Positions 15,452 through 16,187 of a DNA stretch of 16,187 bases are shown piece by piece (position 1 is the stretch's first letter; the number at the start of each line of letters is the position of its first letter). The stretch comes from DATLHO01 sp035539855 (lineage in GTDB: Bacteria > Bacteroidota > Ignavibacteria > OLB7). The position numbers and the translations under genes are program-made. Below the pieces are notes generated by a model. The model ran no database searches. It saw only the letters and a program-made list of their open reading frames with translations, and had not been told where the DNA came from. The stretch spans positions 1 through 16,187 of the forward strand of contig DATLHO010000246.1 of the NCBI GenBank assembly GCA_035539855.1, given 5' to 3'.

Positions 15452-16126
15452 TCAAACCTTCGCGCCGACGATGAATGCCTGCCCGCCGAAGAACCGCCAG
15501 AGGATCGGCAGTCGCAGATACAGTCGCAGCAATCCGATGCTTTTCGGCAATCGGCTCTGCGTCGTGTACGGCAGGAAGCGCGGGATGTCGAGCTCGATGC
15601 GGTAGCCGACGAGCTCGAGGAGCTCGCACAGCGCGCGATCGTCGATCGCGGTGATGTGGTCGAAGAACATCCAGTAGTCGCGCTGCACGTAGCGGATGTT
15701 CGGCTGCAGGATGAGTAGGCGTCCGCCCGGCGCAAGAACGCGATGCACCTCGCGCACGGTCGCGGCGATCTCCTCGCGCGTGATGTGCTCGAAGAAGTTC
15801 GACGTGAACGCGACGTCGACGCTGCCGGAGGGAATCATCGACAGATCGCTCGAGGTCGTCAGCACGACCTCGACCCCATCGGCGGCGCGACGCGTCGTCT
15901 CCGGGTTGATGTCCACCGCGATCCTGCGGCGCGCGTCGATGTTGTTAATGAACTCACAGTATCCCGCGGCGATCTCCACGACCGTCGCGTCGCGCGGCAC
16001 GAAGCGCCCGAAGTAGTCCGCGCACAGCACCTTCCACATCGCGTCGCGGAATGCCTCCTGCTCGGCGAAGCGGCGTCGGTAGATGTCTTCGGCGGAGAGA
16101 TTCCCGGCCGTTGTCTCGAGTGCCAT
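15452..16126 (-). CDS. Class I SAM-dependent methyltransferase
   Basis: 224 residues from the preferred ATG. SAM-binding motif I VVEIAAGYCEF (49-59), motif II acidic region AVDINPE (70-76), SVDVAFTSNFFEHI (102-115) and HRVLAPGGRLLILQPN (128-143), as in Methyltransf_11-type enzymes. The position, 49 bases before AsnB, suggests methylation of a sugar or lipid-linked glycan, though the acceptor is unknown. The conserved domain begins near residue 15. A GTG at 16174 would add 16 residues, and the frame stays open to the window edge, so the true start could be further upstream; ATG 16126 is chosen as the more usual codon. The C-terminal half is rich in Leu, Arg and aromatics, perhaps for membrane association. 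Confidence 0.85.
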   Translation of the reverse strand: MALETTAGNLSAEDIYRRRFAEQEAFRDAMWKVLCADYFGRFVPRDATVVEIAAGYCEFINNIDARRRIAVDINPETTRRAADGVEVVLTTSSDLSMIPSGSVDVAFTSNFFEHITREEIAATVREVHRVLAPGGRLLILQPNIRYVQRDYWMFFDHITAIDDRALCELLELVGYRIELDIPRFLPYTTQSRLPKSIGLLRLYLRLPILWRFFGGQAFIVGAKV

Positions 16127-16187
16127 CGAATGCTCGTGCTGTTTGAACTCTGATCGATCGCGGATGCTCGTCACGCGGTGCTCGTCA

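Noticed and set aside
14233..15474. 413-residue plus-strand open frame
   Set aside because: Antisense shadow of the AsnB gene; no recognisable domain.

Overview
The window is GC-rich DNA from a diderm bacterium. The diderm call rests on an LPS-type heptosyltransferase-fold gene and GDP-heptose precursor genes. Dense GC-rich codon use and strong intergenic hairpin repeats would suit an environmental phylum such as Gemmatimonadota or Acidobacteriota, but that is a weak inference: there is no rRNA or other phylogenetic marker here. Most of the window is a surface-polysaccharide (O-antigen, capsule or exopolysaccharide) biosynthesis locus.

Layout. 1-234 is repeat DNA: a perfect 44-bp inverted repeat touching the window edge, followed by a tandem array of mini-hairpins that stops one base before the stop codon of a minus-strand MoxR/ChlI-like AAA+ ATPase (236-1732). 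A divergent plus-strand family 9 glycosyltransferase follows (1841-2860). 2861-3196 is a gene-free stretch between convergent genes, with paired repeats and a perfect 17-bp-stem hairpin that probably ends transcription from both sides. From 16126 down to 3197 eleven genes all lie on the minus strand. In order of transcription they encode a SAM methyltransferase, an AsnB-type amidotransferase, an alpha/alpha-toroid protein, a DUF354 protein, a polyprenyl-phosphate sugar-1-phosphate transferase, a Gfo/Idh oxidoreductase, a left-handed beta-helix N-acetyltransferase, an extended SDR epimerase/dehydratase, a sugar-1-phosphate nucleotidyltransferase, a GT4 glycosyltransferase, a heptose-7-phosphate kinase (HddA) and a sedoheptulose-7-phosphate isomerase (GmhA); the methyltransferase makes twelve if its gene, close to the window edge, is counted in the same unit.

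How the genes could work together. The sugar transferase would load the first sugar phosphate on undecaprenyl phosphate. GmhA, HddA and possibly the nucleotidyltransferase would supply a GDP-heptose; the phosphatase GmhB is not in the window. The Gfo/Idh plus N-acetyltransferase pair resembles WbpB/WbpD-type steps for an N-acetylated 3-amino sugar, and the AsnB-like enzyme could amidate a uronic acid. GT4 and possibly DUF354 would transfer sugars. No flippase, polymerase, chain-length regulator or ABC exporter is present, so the locus probably continues outside the window.

The most unusual material is non-coding: (i) the mini-hairpin array whose copies differ only in loops or by paired, stem-preserving changes; (ii) an inverted pair of ATGTYAG heptamer arrays inserted inside the operon, one supplying the stop codon of the acetyltransferase gene and the other abutting the GTG start of the next gene; and (iii) dispersed repeats, one of which contains the stop codon of the GT9 gene. 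The least understood proteins are the tightly coupled AsnB / toroid / DUF354 trio.
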